From Tritonibacter multivorans (GTDB lineage: Bacteria; Pseudomonadota; Alphaproteobacteria; Rhodobacterales; Rhodobacteraceae): a stretch of 64,000 nt of DNA. The position numbers and the translations under genes were made by a program. Each line of letters opens with the position of its first letter. Within the stretch, counting starts at the first letter, position 1. The notes below the pieces were generated by a model. That model was not told where the DNA came from and did no database searches. It saw only the letters and a program-made list of their open reading frames with translations. The stretch covers positions 87,922-151,921 of the forward strand of contig NZ_CYSD01000031.1 in NCBI RefSeq assembly GCF_001458415.1. The letters are read 5' to 3'. Shown here piece after piece: positions 1 to 8,359 of the stretch.

Positions 1-482
1 GGTCAGTGACAGTCCATCCATGGAGTTCCACACATCCAAAGCGCCCAGAACATTTTGTTTAGCGCCCTATTGTATTGTTAAATTCCACAAGCACCGCCAA
101 ATTTGCTTATTTACTCCCAAAACGGAAACAGCCTCAAAGACAAATGATTCCGCATTGATTTCAGACCTCTATTGGCGAACCCTCAGAAAGGATTAACCTT
201 TTACGAGAAACCGGCGCAAAAATAAATACTTACCTGCCAAAGCAATTTCAGCCAGCCAAAGTGACAAATTAAATAAAATACGATACGCTTAACGGGTTAG
301 TGAGTGTTATGTGATCGAGGGGAGCGCTTTGGGCGGCGCAAGCGCAAATTCTGCGGCCGCAAATTCCATATTTCTTGACGGTCCTTTTGGGGGCCTATCG
401 GCGGTTTGTTTCGCCGAAATTGCGGCGCGTGTTTGCGGCGTAAGTATCTGTGTTTGTTACCAGTACGAGGGGACTGTAACCA
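1..482. other. intergenic region upstream of the SdrB-like surface protein
   Basis: This is an AT-rich leader without a convincing gene. A 63-codon frame at 311-502 has no recognisable content and runs into the real gene in another frame. The only element I can support is the Shine-Dalgarno-like GAGGGGA about 10 bases before the ATG at 483. I could not settle on a promoter, and whatever lies upstream of base 1 is unknown. Confidence 0.5.
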
Positions 483-3400
483 ATGACCTACAAAACCTAT
501 GAGTTTACCGCCTTTAGCGAGGCAGGCCTGCAGGAAAGCGGTGCACTGAGTGGAAATCTGGGCTGCGGCTCTACGTTCACCATGCCGCAATATGCAGATG
601 TCTGCATTTCAGTAACCGATAATGACCCTTATCTGTCAGGGGATTCCTGTCACAATGAAAATGCCGATGACCATTCCGGCCAGCACGCCAGCATCGAGGG
701 GCCCGGCGGCGAACAAGGAAATGGCGGCCAGATTTATGCAGAGCAGTATTTCTGGGTGCAGGACCAATATGGCAATTGGTTCCTTCTGATCGAGATCGAG
801 CAGGAAGGCGGAAGTGGCGATTACTTCACCTTCCATCAGTCTTACGGCATGCCGTCTGCTGGGGCAGAACTGACCGTCAAAAGCGCCTGCAATGTGAACA
901 GCAACTGGATCGACTACAAATGCCTGGATGGTGGCGAAAAGCCGCCAGCGACGGGGTCGATCTCTGGCACCGTTTGGTGCGACGTTGACTGTGACGGCCT
1001 TCAGGATGCTTGCGTTCTGGAAACCAAGGGCGAGAACCTGATCAAAAACGGCGATTTTGAGCACAACCCGCTTTATTCGCATCAGGGCTGGGGCACTTTT
1101 GGCAGCATCGAAGGCTGGTACGCCACAAGTGGCCACATTGAAATCATGGAAGGCCATCACTGGGGCATCAATAACAACTATGGCAATGCGGTTCTGGAAC
1201 TGGATGCCAATTACAACTCGACTGTCTGCCAGCAAGTGCATGTCGAAACAGCGGGCACCTACTGTCTGACGCTGGACTACCAGATGCGCGGGCATGATGC
1301 CTCGACCAATGGGTTCGAAGTCTATGTGAATGGCGTCCTGGTTGAGACCGTCCACCCGACCAAAGAGGGCGTGTTCGAAGAGCTGGAGCTGAGCTTTGAC
1401 CTGCCCGCAGGCACCGCCCGCATCGACCTCAAAGCCATCGGCAAGAGCGATTGCATTGGCACCGTCATCGATAATGTCGAACTGCGTCAGGTGATCGAAC
1501 AGCCCGTAGGCGAAGCGCTGGACATCAACGTCAGCGACTTCAAAGCGACCTGGGATTCCTCTAGCAAGCATGTCGCGGTCGACATCTGCAACAACAGCGA
1601 AAAAACGCTTGAACTGGCCTGGATCGACTACCACGGAAATCTGGTGACCTACGCCACGATCGAGCCGGGCGAGGCAAAGCATCAGGGCACTTATACGACC
1701 CACAATTGGGTGCTGATCGACAACGACAGCGGTGACATCATTGCGCTGCTTGAGGACCCGTTTAATGGCCAGAAAGTCACCATCGGCGGGGATTCTGAAC
1801 CAGTAAAAGAAGGCGTTACAGTCAAGCTGATCGACGGTGACACCGGCGCGGTTCTGGACACCACCACCACCGATGAAAACGGCAACTACGAATTCGACGA
1901 TCTTCCGGCAGGCAACTACAAGATCATGGGTGTTGCGCCCAATGGTCAGGAATTCACGCTGCAGGATGTTGGCAATGACGACAGCATCGACAGCGATGTG
2001 AACGGCAATGGCATGTCCGGAATGATCACGCTGGGCGCCGGCGACGAGGTGGATATCGACCTTGGCCTGAAAGAGAAGAAGCTGGGCGAAATCGGCGGCC
2101 GGTACTTCTGTGACGAAAACGACAATGACCGCGATGATGGCGAGCCCGGCGTTGCAGGAAAGACCGTCTGGCTGCTGAAAGACGGCGTTCAGATTGCCTC
2201 CACCACCACTGACAGCAATGGCGATTACTGCTTCGAAGATCTCGAAGAAGGTAACTACTCTGTTGTGTTCGAAGCCGACGACAAACCCTTTGTTGGTGCC
2301 AATGTGGGCGATGATGAAGACGACAGCGATGTTGTGAACACCGATGGCGATGGCAATGGCGTCACATCCGACATCTCTCTGGCAGTGGGCGAAAGCAAAA
2401 AGAACGTTGATGCCGGGGTTGAACCGCTTGGGTCCCTGTCTGGCCGCTACTTCTGCGACACCGACGGGGATGCCCAGGACAACAACAATGGCGATGAGCC
2501 TGGTGTTGCGGGCATTCAGGTCATGCTGCTGGACGCCAATGGCAGCCCAACCGGCCGCACAACAATGACCGATGCGCAGGGCAACTATGCCTTCCTCGGT
2601 CTGATTGCCGGCACCTATGGGGTGAAGTTCACCGACCCGGACAATGTGACGGACGGCAAAGTCCTGATCCAGGCCAATGTCGGGGATGATGCATCCGACA
2701 GCGACGCAATTGGCAATGCAACTGAATCTGTGATCGAAGGCATCGTTGTCGTCTCTGGCGCAGACACGCCCGACAATGACGCAGGGATTGAGGATGGCAA
2801 CCAGCCACCGACCCCGGCCGATGACACCGCAATGGGCTGTGCCGATACGGTGATCATGGCCGATGTGTTGACCAATGACAGCGACCCGGATGGCGATACG
2901 TTTGAGATCACCATGGTGGACGGTCAGGACATTGCCGAGGGTGAAACCATCACCACGTCCGAGGGCACCAATGTCACCCTCGACGGTGGCGTGCTGAAAA
3001 TCGATGGCGAAGATGCTTACGCGGACCTCGACATCGGCGACAGCGATGTGGAGAACATCTCCTACAAGATCACCGACAGCGCCGGGAATTCCGCCAGTGC
3101 CAATCTCGAAGTGACCTTTAAGGGCGATGCCAATTCGCTCGAAAGCCTTGTGGCCAGCCTGCCCAGCACAACCAAGTATCAGGTTGCCGCCGGCAATGAG
3201 CTCGACCCGATCGAGGACTTTGGCTACGACGTGCTGCTGAGCGAAAGCGGCGATGCGCGTCTGGACGGGGTTGTTTTTGATCAGGCCTATTGCCTCAGCT
3301 TTGAAGAAGCCGTGGCAACAGATGGGTCGTTCCTGACCGCACCGACACTGATGGGCGACATTCTGGATGGCAAGGATGGCTCTGCCTTCCTCGACACGCA

Positions 3401-3797
3401 GGTCGGTCTCAAGAACGGCCTGGCTGCGGCTGAGAACCTGGATCTGATCAACTGGATCATCAACGAAGAGTTCCATGTAAATTCTGCGGGCTCTACCGAT
3501 GGGCAGTTCTCGGATTGGGAAATTCAGCTGGCGATCTGGGAGCTGACCGACACGCTGGATCCCCAGTTCTGGGGCACCGACAGTGCAGCGGATTTTGTCC
3601 TAGGGCTCGACCCGGCATATGGCCAGCGCGAGGATGTAGACTACATCCTGACCGAAGCCATGAACAATGGCGAAGGGTTCTGCGCAGGTGATGGCGATAT
3701 CGCGACCTTTATTGTCGACCCGAACCCGCCGACCGCCGAGAACTCTCAGCCGTTCATCATGGGTTTCAAATACGACGATTTCGACTGCATCTGCTGA
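483..3797 (+). CDS. large modular surface protein with SdrD-B-like repeats
   Basis: This 1104-residue acidic, Asp/Gly-rich protein is probably extracellular or cell-surface. Order of domains: a Cys-containing N-terminal module (about 1-155); the first half of an SdrD-B-like repeat (158-175); a nested jelly-roll/DUF642-like module starting ENLIKNGDFE (about 184-336); a nested stretch resembling the VHL beta domain (about 366-425); the rest of that SdrB repeat (442-530); two more SdrB repeats (about 534-650 and 650-775); an Ig/cadherin-like module (778-880); and a C-terminal part with YCLSF (Cys937) and IQLAIW (Gln1015), the pattern of Cys-Gln thioester domains. No N-terminal signal peptide and no C-terminal sorting signal are visible, so type I or another leaderless route is an inference. 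The start is set by GAGGGGA before ATG 483. A VPEID-CTERM gene follows on the same strand. The coding assignment is firm; the adhesin role is inferred. Confidence 0.88.
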   Translation: MTYKTYEFTAFSEAGLQESGALSGNLGCGSTFTMPQYADVCISVTDNDPYLSGDSCHNENADDHSGQHASIEGPGGEQGNGGQIYAEQYFWVQDQYGNWFLLIEIEQEGGSGDYFTFHQSYGMPSAGAELTVKSACNVNSNWIDYKCLDGGEKPPATGSISGTVWCDVDCDGLQDACVLETKGENLIKNGDFEHNPLYSHQGWGTFGSIEGWYATSGHIEIMEGHHWGINNNYGNAVLELDANYNSTVCQQVHVETAGTYCLTLDYQMRGHDASTNGFEVYVNGVLVETVHPTKEGVFEELELSFDLPAGTARIDLKAIGKSDCIGTVIDNVELRQVIEQPVGEALDINVSDFKATWDSSSKHVAVDICNNSEKTLELAWIDYHGNLVTYATIEPGEAKHQGTYTTHNWVLIDNDSGDIIALLEDPFNGQKVTIGGDSEPVKEGVTVKLIDGDTGAVLDTTTTDENGNYEFDDLPAGNYKIMGVAPNGQEFTLQDVGNDDSIDSDVNGNGMSGMITLGAGDEVDIDLGLKEKKLGEIGGRYFCDENDNDRDDGEPGVAGKTVWLLKDGVQIASTTTDSNGDYCFEDLEEGNYSVVFEADDKPFVGANVGDDEDDSDVVNTDGDGNGVTSDISLAVGESKKNVDAGVEPLGSLSGRYFCDTDGDAQDNNNGDEPGVAGIQVMLLDANGSPTGRTTMTDAQGNYAFLGLIAGTYGVKFTDPDNVTDGKVLIQANVGDDASDSDAIGNATESVIEGIVVVSGADTPDNDAGIEDGNQPPTPADDTAMGCADTVIMADVLTNDSDPDGDTFEITMVDGQDIAEGETITTSEGTNVTLDGGVLKIDGEDAYADLDIGDSDVENISYKITDSAGNSASANLEVTFKGDANSLESLVASLPSTTKYQVAAGNELDPIEDFGYDVLLSESGDARLDGVVFDQAYCLSFEEAVATDGSFLTAPTLMGDILDGKDGSAFLDTQVGLKNGLAAAENLDLINWIINEEFHVNSAGSTDGQFSDWEIQLAIWELTDTLDPQFWGTDSAADFVLGLDPAYGQREDVDYILTEAMNNGEGFCAGDGDIATFIVDPNPPTAENSQPFIMGFKYDDFDCIC

Positions 3798-3814
3798 TGC
3801 CGTCGCGGAACGAG

Positions 3815-3835
3815 CGAGGGGCACACAGCCCCTCG
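3815..3835 (+). promoter_or_regulatory. perfect hairpin after the surface-protein gene
   Basis: CGAGGGGC and GCCCCTCG form a perfect 8-bp stem around an ACACA loop, 18 bases after the stop codon. There is no T-run, so it looks more like an mRNA stabiliser, processing site or weak attenuator than a classical terminator. It separates the surface protein from the VPEID-CTERM gene. Confidence 0.45.
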
Positions 3836-3920
3836 TCTCGGGGCAGGAGAACCTGCCACCCCGTGGTCCAGCTGCTGACCTGTTCCGCATCTGGGCCTGT
3901 TGTTAACTAGGAGAGTCCTC

Positions 3921-4091
3921 ATGAAAACAATCCTGACTGCCATTCCGGCTGTACTGCTTGCGTCTACTGCCATGGCGTCCAACTTCGGACCTGCGCCGAT
4001 CCCCGAGATCAGCGCCTTGGAAGGCGGCGCCGCAATTGCGGCTCTGGCAGCTGGCGTGCTGTTCCTCTGGGAGCGTCGCCGCAAGGCGTAA
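3921..4091 (+). CDS. VPEID-CTERM small sorting protein
   Basis: A 56-residue protein with an N-terminal signal peptide (Lys-containing start, then a hydrophobic stretch ending in ASTAMAS), a very short mature part, and a C-terminal tripartite sorting signal: PIPEIS motif, Ala/Leu-rich membrane helix and the basic tail ERRRKA. IPEIS stands in for the canonical VPEID. Known from the family: such miniature proteins are encoded next to exosortase E/protease fusions in alphaproteobacteria and are the presumed substrates; the mature product's function is unknown. I chose ATG 3921 over an upstream TTG at 3900 because AGGAG lies 7 bases before it and the signal peptide then begins MKT. The exosortase gene is 77 bases downstream. 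Confidence 0.9.
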   Translation: MKTILTAIPAVLLASTAMASNFGPAPIPEISALEGGAAIAALAAGVLFLWERRRKA

Positions 4092-4108
4092 TCACGTTGA
4101 CAACATTG

Positions 4109-4132
4109 CGCCCCCGCCGCTTGGCGGGGGCG
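4109..4132 (+). terminator. GC-rich hairpin between VPEID-CTERM gene and xrtE
   Basis: CGCCCCCGCC and GGCGGGGGCG form a perfect 10-bp stem with a GCTT tetraloop, followed by TGCTGTGTTTC. It starts 17 bases after the small gene's stop. It could act as a partial terminator giving much more of the small substrate mRNA than of the exosortase. Confidence 0.6.
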
Positions 4133-4168
4133 TGCTGTGTTTCAAAGACGCGATGAGGACAAGCATTG

Positions 4169-5800
4169 ATGAAACCCATTTCACGATCCTCGACCGTTTT
4201 GCCGACCGGGGCCAGACGGCAGAGCGCCTTCTGGGCCATAGTGATCGCTTGCGGCCTTCTGGTTCTGGAGCTGGCTGCGATTGGGGCGGTATTCAAACAC
4301 GCAATAGACTTCACTTGCCGCGAGAACTGGCCGTTTCTGGTCTGCCGCGCATTGGATCGCGGCCTGATTGCCACCTATGGAATGCTCGGCGCGCTCACTT
4401 GTCTTCTGGCATTGGCGCCGCGGACCTTGGACGGCATCGGTTCGGAAGGGCTGCGCGGGTTTGCGCCCCTGCGGATCAACCTGTTGGGGGTTGCGCTGGC
4501 GTTTGTCCCCATGGCGCTGATGCGCCAAAACAGCGGTTTGGCAGGGCTTTTGCCCTCGCTCGTAATTTGGGGGATCGCACTTACACTCATCCTGCGTGGC
4601 CTTGGCCTTTGGCTTGCGCCGGGGGCCGTCTGGCGCCGTTTCGCGCGCGAGCATGGGCTGACCCTGCTAGTTTGTGCGCTGGTAGGAGCTCTGCTGCCCT
4701 GGGCGACCACCTATCTGCGTCCGCTCTGGCGACTTGATCTGACCACCGATATTACGTTCTCGGCCGTCACCTTTGTCATCCAAAGTCTCGGCTATGATCT
4801 GATGACCGAGGTTGAGACCAAAGTGATGGGAAGCGGCGGCTTCTTTGTCGAGGTGGGCGCTCCCTGTGCAGGGCTTGAAGGCATCGCGCTGACCACAGGG
4901 TTTGTCACGCTGTATCTCTGGCTGTTTCGCGACAGTCTGCGGTTTCCGCGGGCCCTGTTGCTGTATCCTTTTGGCATCTGTGTCAGCTTCATGCTGAACA
5001 TCTTGCGCATTTCGATCCTGTTGGTGATCGGTTTTGAAGGCAATCCAGAGTTCGCAATTGGTGGGTTTCATTCCCATGCGGGCTGGTTGATGTTCACCTT
5101 TGTTGCGCTTGGCGTTGTGTTGGTGAGTTCGACGTTCGCCTGGCTCCGCAAGCCCACTCAGACCGAGGTTGCGACACGCGGCCAGAGCCTGCCAGTGTCC
5201 CGCGATCCGGTTGCGGCCAAAATACTTCCGTTTGCGATTTTTATGTTCTCGGCCTTGCTGGCCAATAATCTGTCACCGACGCCGGGGGTCTTGTACCCGC
5301 TGCGCATGCTGATGATGGCAGCGGCCCTTTGGCTGTTCTGGCCGGTTCTGCGGCAGCTGCCTTGGCGGCTTGATCCAATAGCAATCGGACTTGGCGCTGC
5401 GATTGGTTTGGGCTGGGTCCTGATCCCGGTTACGCCAGCCGAGACCCCGCCCTATGCTGCACTGACGGGGGCTGCGTTGCTGCTGTGGTTCGTGGCGCGC
5501 GGGATTGGCACCGTACTGCTGGTGCCTGTGATCGAAGAGCTGTTTTTTCGGGACTATCTGGAAAGCAAACTGCAAGTTCTGGAGGGGCGCGCGGGCAAGT
5601 GCCTCGCGGCGGCGGTCACCGCTGGCCTGTTTGCCGTATTGCACGACCGCTGGATGGAAGCGCTGATCGCAGGGCTGTTGTTTTCCTATCTGGTGCAACG
5701 CGCAGGCGGGCGCGTCACGGATGCTATTGTCGCCCATGGGGTTGCAAACCTTTTGGTGTTCGCCGTGGCGGTTGCCATTGGCAACCTCGCCCTGATCTAG
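4169..5800 (+). CDS. xrtE: exosortase E / CPBP protease fusion (VPEID-CTERM system)
   Basis: A 543-residue polytopic membrane protein joining an exosortase (about 1-330) to a CPBP/CAAX-type intramembrane protease (about 345-543). The exosortase catalytic triad is visible: Cys233 in GAPCAGLEG, Arg280 in NILRIS and His301 in HSHAGW. The protease half carries EExxxR (Glu456-Glu457-Arg461, EELFFRDY), FAVLH and HGVAN, the three CPBP motifs. Known family role: recognition and cleavage or transfer at the VPEID-CTERM signal of the adjacent small protein, with the protease half perhaps trimming or degrading the helix remnant (inference). I chose ATG 4169 rather than TTG 4166, with GAGGAC as the ribosome site. 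The stop overlaps the stop of the convergent AEC gene by four bases (CTAG). Confidence 0.93.
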   Translation: MKPISRSSTVLPTGARRQSAFWAIVIACGLLVLELAAIGAVFKHAIDFTCRENWPFLVCRALDRGLIATYGMLGALTCLLALAPRTLDGIGSEGLRGFAPLRINLLGVALAFVPMALMRQNSGLAGLLPSLVIWGIALTLILRGLGLWLAPGAVWRRFAREHGLTLLVCALVGALLPWATTYLRPLWRLDLTTDITFSAVTFVIQSLGYDLMTEVETKVMGSGGFFVEVGAPCAGLEGIALTTGFVTLYLWLFRDSLRFPRALLLYPFGICVSFMLNILRISILLVIGFEGNPEFAIGGFHSHAGWLMFTFVALGVVLVSSTFAWLRKPTQTEVATRGQSLPVSRDPVAAKILPFAIFMFSALLANNLSPTPGVLYPLRMLMMAAALWLFWPVLRQLPWRLDPIAIGLGAAIGLGWVLIPVTPAETPPYAALTGAALLLWFVARGIGTVLLVPVIEELFFRDYLESKLQVLEGRAGKCLAAAVTAGLFAVLHDRWMEALIAGLLFSYLVQRAGGRVTDAIVAHGVANLLVFAVAVAIGNLALI

Positions 5801-6729
5801 GGCAGCAGCGTCAACCAGAACAGAGCCGTGACAATGCAGGCCCCCGTGGCCAACAGCACCGAAGACGCAGCAACCCGCTTTGCCCGCCCATAGAGGTTGG
5901 CAAAAATATAGCCGTTGATCCCCGGCGCCATGGCTGCCGTAATCACGGCGGAGCGGAACAGATCCGTTTGCACCCCGAACCCTTTGCCGAGCCCCCAGAC
6001 AATTGCCGGGTGCAGCAACAGAGAGAAGACGCAGACCATGGCAATGGTGCGCAGATCCCCTTCGGGCTTGTATTGCACCATCACCCCACCAAGCGCAAAG
6101 AGCGCCGTGGGAAGACCGGCGCGCGCCAAAAGCTCCAGCGCGTCATCGACCGGGCCCGGAATGGCAAACCCACTGAGGTTCAGGGCAAACCCCGCCAGAA
6201 TGGCTAGGATCAGATTGTTCTTGAACATGCCCTTCAGGACCGCAAACACAATGAGGAATCCACGCTGCCCCCGGCTGCGCAGGACTTCCATTGCGGTCAC
6301 GCCAAGCCCGTAACAAATGGGCGAATGAAGCGCGATAATAGCGTAGTTTCCCAACAGGCTCTCCGCCCCGTAGGCGCGTTCTGTAATCGGCAGGCCCAGC
6401 AGCAGAGAGTTTGAAAACAAACAACAAAACCCAATGACAACCGCATCTTCCCATTCGCGTTTGAAGATAAAGCGCGCGCCGAGAATCCCGAGGACAAAGC
6501 AAGTCACTGCGCCGCCGTAAAAGCTGATCATCAAGGCGGGCTCGAACCCCGCGCGCAAGTCCAGGGTCGCCATTGCGCGAAACAGAAGGCAGGGGATTGC
6601 AACGCCTTGGGCGAACTTCATCAACCCATCAATCTGGCTGTGCTCCAGCAGCCCGCGGCGGGTCAGAACATAGCCAAAACCGATCACCACAAAGACCGGC
6701 AGGACCACATTGATCAGCTCAAAGATCAC
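5797..6729 (-). CDS. AEC-family (auxin efflux carrier-like) transporter
   Basis: A 310-residue integral membrane protein with the two-half, about ten-helix pattern of the AEC family. It starts MIFELINVVLPVFVVIGFGY and contains the typical GLPTALFALGG and MAPGINGYIFA stretches. Bacterial relatives export or exchange organic acids such as malate and malonate; no substrate can be assigned here. It is the last gene of the minus-strand housekeeping operon. Its ATG overlaps the stop of the MBL hydrolase gene (ATGA) and its stop overlaps that of xrtE. Confidence 0.9.
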   Translation of the reverse strand: MIFELINVVLPVFVVIGFGYVLTRRGLLEHSQIDGLMKFAQGVAIPCLLFRAMATLDLRAGFEPALMISFYGGAVTCFVLGILGARFIFKREWEDAVVIGFCCLFSNSLLLGLPITERAYGAESLLGNYAIIALHSPICYGLGVTAMEVLRSRGQRGFLIVFAVLKGMFKNNLILAILAGFALNLSGFAIPGPVDDALELLARAGLPTALFALGGVMVQYKPEGDLRTIAMVCVFSLLLHPAIVWGLGKGFGVQTDLFRSAVITAAMAPGINGYIFANLYGRAKRVAASSVLLATGACIVTALFWLTLLP

Positions 6730-7529
6730 GACAGCGTGCTGGTGATGACCATGCCATCAAAGGCCGGAGTGATATGTTCCGGGGTCTCGGCCTCGACAGT
6801 GGCATAGTCCATGTCAATGTGCATGTTTGTCAGAACCGCGCGTTTAGGTGCCATCCGTTCGATCCAGGACAGGGCCGTGGCATAGTCAAAATGGGTCGGG
6901 TGCGGCGTGCGACGCAGCGCGTCCAAGATCCAGACATCAAGCCCCTCAAGACAGGGCAGGGCCGCATCCGGGATCTCAATCACATCCGGCAAATAAGCGA
7001 GGTCCCCAATGCGGAACCCCAAGGCATCAATCGCGCCGTGTTCAACAAGGAACGGCTGAAACGGGATCGCGCCGCCGGGCCCATCGATTTCAAACGGGCC
7101 TTCGATGTCATGCAAATCGAGGATCGGCGGATAAGACGAGCCTTCGGGTTGCACAAAGGCATAGGAAAACCGGTCCAGCAGATCCGCTTTGGTCGGCGCA
7201 TCGGCATAAACCGGAATGCGTTCGCGCATATTGAACACGATCATCCGCAGATCATCGATCCCATGCAGGTGGTCCGCATGGGGGTGGGTGTAGACAACGG
7301 CATCAAGACGGCCAACCTCGGCCGCCAAAAGCTGGTGACGCATGTCGGGGCTGGTGTCGATCAGAACGGTTGTCGTGCCCTCGGGGCCGGTGCGCTCCAC
7401 CAGCATCGAACACCGGCTGCGGCGGTTTTTGGGGTTTTGCGGGTCACAATCGCCCCAATGACCGCCAAGGCGGGGGACGCCCCCGGAAGAGCCACATCCC
7501 AGAATGGTGAACCGCAGCTCTGCGCTCAT
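6726..7529 (-). CDS. MBL-fold metallo-hydrolase (PhnP/RNase Z-like)
   Basis: A 267-residue metallo-beta-lactamase-fold hydrolase. The N-terminal LGCGSSGGVPRLGG and the metal-binding HPHADHLHGIDD match the PhnP-like cyclic phosphodiesterase / RNase Z-related branch. A further metal-site Asp is visible in LIDTSPD and a late His in NMHIDMDYA. No C-P lyase genes lie nearby, so a phosphonate role is not supported; in roseobacters this gene commonly follows tatD. It overlaps tatD upstream and the AEC gene downstream by four bases each, so it is translationally coupled in the operon. Confidence 0.88.
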   Translation of the reverse strand: MSAELRFTILGCGSSGGVPRLGGHWGDCDPQNPKNRRSRCSMLVERTGPEGTTTVLIDTSPDMRHQLLAAEVGRLDAVVYTHPHADHLHGIDDLRMIVFNMRERIPVYADAPTKADLLDRFSYAFVQPEGSSYPPILDLHDIEGPFEIDGPGGAIPFQPFLVEHGAIDALGFRIGDLAYLPDVIEIPDAALPCLEGLDVWILDALRRTPHPTHFDYATALSWIERMAPKRAVLTNMHIDMDYATVEAETPEHITPAFDGMVITSTLS

Positions 7530-8335
7530 GCAGCGGCCTCGAACGCTGCGGCCTTCCAGAACAGGCGGTCAAAGTTCGCTTGCGTCTGTGCGGCAAAATC
7601 GGCGTAGTCCAGACCAAAGACATCGGCCCCAACTTTTGCAGTCAGGGCACTATAGGCCGGCTCATTGCGCTTGCCACGGTAAGGCGGCGGCGCAAGGTAG
7701 GGGCTGTCGGTTTCCACCAAAATCCGGTCGATCGGCGCCGTTGCGAAAATATCGCGCAATTCCTGTGACTTGGGGAAGGCGGCAATGCCGGACATCGACA
7801 GATAAAATCCAAGATCCAGCGCAGCTTTACCCAGTTCGGCGGAAGACGAGAAGCAGTGCATGACGCAGGAATAGGGTTTCGCGGCAAAACCTTCGCGCAG
7901 GATCGCCGCCATATCGTCATCTGCCGCGCGGGCATGAATGATCAGCGGCAGACCAGTTTCCTGAGCGGCTTGAATGTGGATCTTCAAGCTTTCTTTTTGA
8001 ATGTCGGCGCTGTCGCCGGTGTAGTGATAATCCAGACCGGTTTCGCCAATGCCGACGAATTTCGGATGCTGCGCCAGAGCCACCAGCTGGTCGACGGTCG
8101 CCATCGGTTCTTCGGCCACGGACATCGGGTGGGTGCCCGCCGCATAGAACACCGGGGCATGGGCTTCGGCAATGGCGCGCACCTGGGGTTCGTTCTTCAG
8201 GCGGGTGCAAATCGTGACCATACGTGTCACGCCAGCTTCAGCCGCGCGGGCGATTACATCCGGCAGTTCACCATTGAAATCGGGGAAATCCAGATGGCAG
8301 TGGCTGTCGGTAATCTGGGGAACCGTCTCGGTCAT
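7526..8335 (-). CDS. tatD: TatD-family metal-dependent hydrolase
   Basis: A 269-residue TIM-barrel amidohydrolase-superfamily enzyme. The metal ligands are visible in order: HxH in DSHCHLDF, Glu in GIGETGLDYH, His in LIIHARAADDD, His in VMHCFSS and Asp in VETDSPYLAPPPYRGKRNEP. TatD proteins act as metal-dependent nucleases or D-aminoacyl-tRNA deacylases; substrate preference is not visible here. I set the start at ATG 8335 (MTETVPQITDSHCHLDF), which has GAGG upstream and matches the usual length; an in-frame ATG at 8347 would add four residues. It follows holB and is coupled to the MBL gene. Confidence 0.92.
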   Translation of the reverse strand: MTETVPQITDSHCHLDFPDFNGELPDVIARAAEAGVTRMVTICTRLKNEPQVRAIAEAHAPVFYAAGTHPMSVAEEPMATVDQLVALAQHPKFVGIGETGLDYHYTGDSADIQKESLKIHIQAAQETGLPLIIHARAADDDMAAILREGFAAKPYSCVMHCFSSSAELGKAALDLGFYLSMSGIAAFPKSQELRDIFATAPIDRILVETDSPYLAPPPYRGKRNEPAYSALTAKVGADVFGLDYADFAAQTQANFDRLFWKAAAFEAAA

Positions 8336-8359
8336 CTTTGGCCTCATCTGGCCACCCGT

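Noticed and set aside
311..502. A 63-codon plus-strand frame that could be an N-terminal extension or leader peptide of the surface protein
   Set aside because: It is in a different reading frame, ends 20 bases inside the real gene and has no recognisable signal or ribosome site.
636..3476. A 946-codon open frame antisense to the surface-protein gene
   Set aside because: It mirrors the Asp/Gly-rich repeats of the sense gene (GAY/GGC codons read backwards as Val/Ile/Ala-rich sequence), has no family resemblance and no ribosome site. The sense strand encodes clear SdrB-type repeats.
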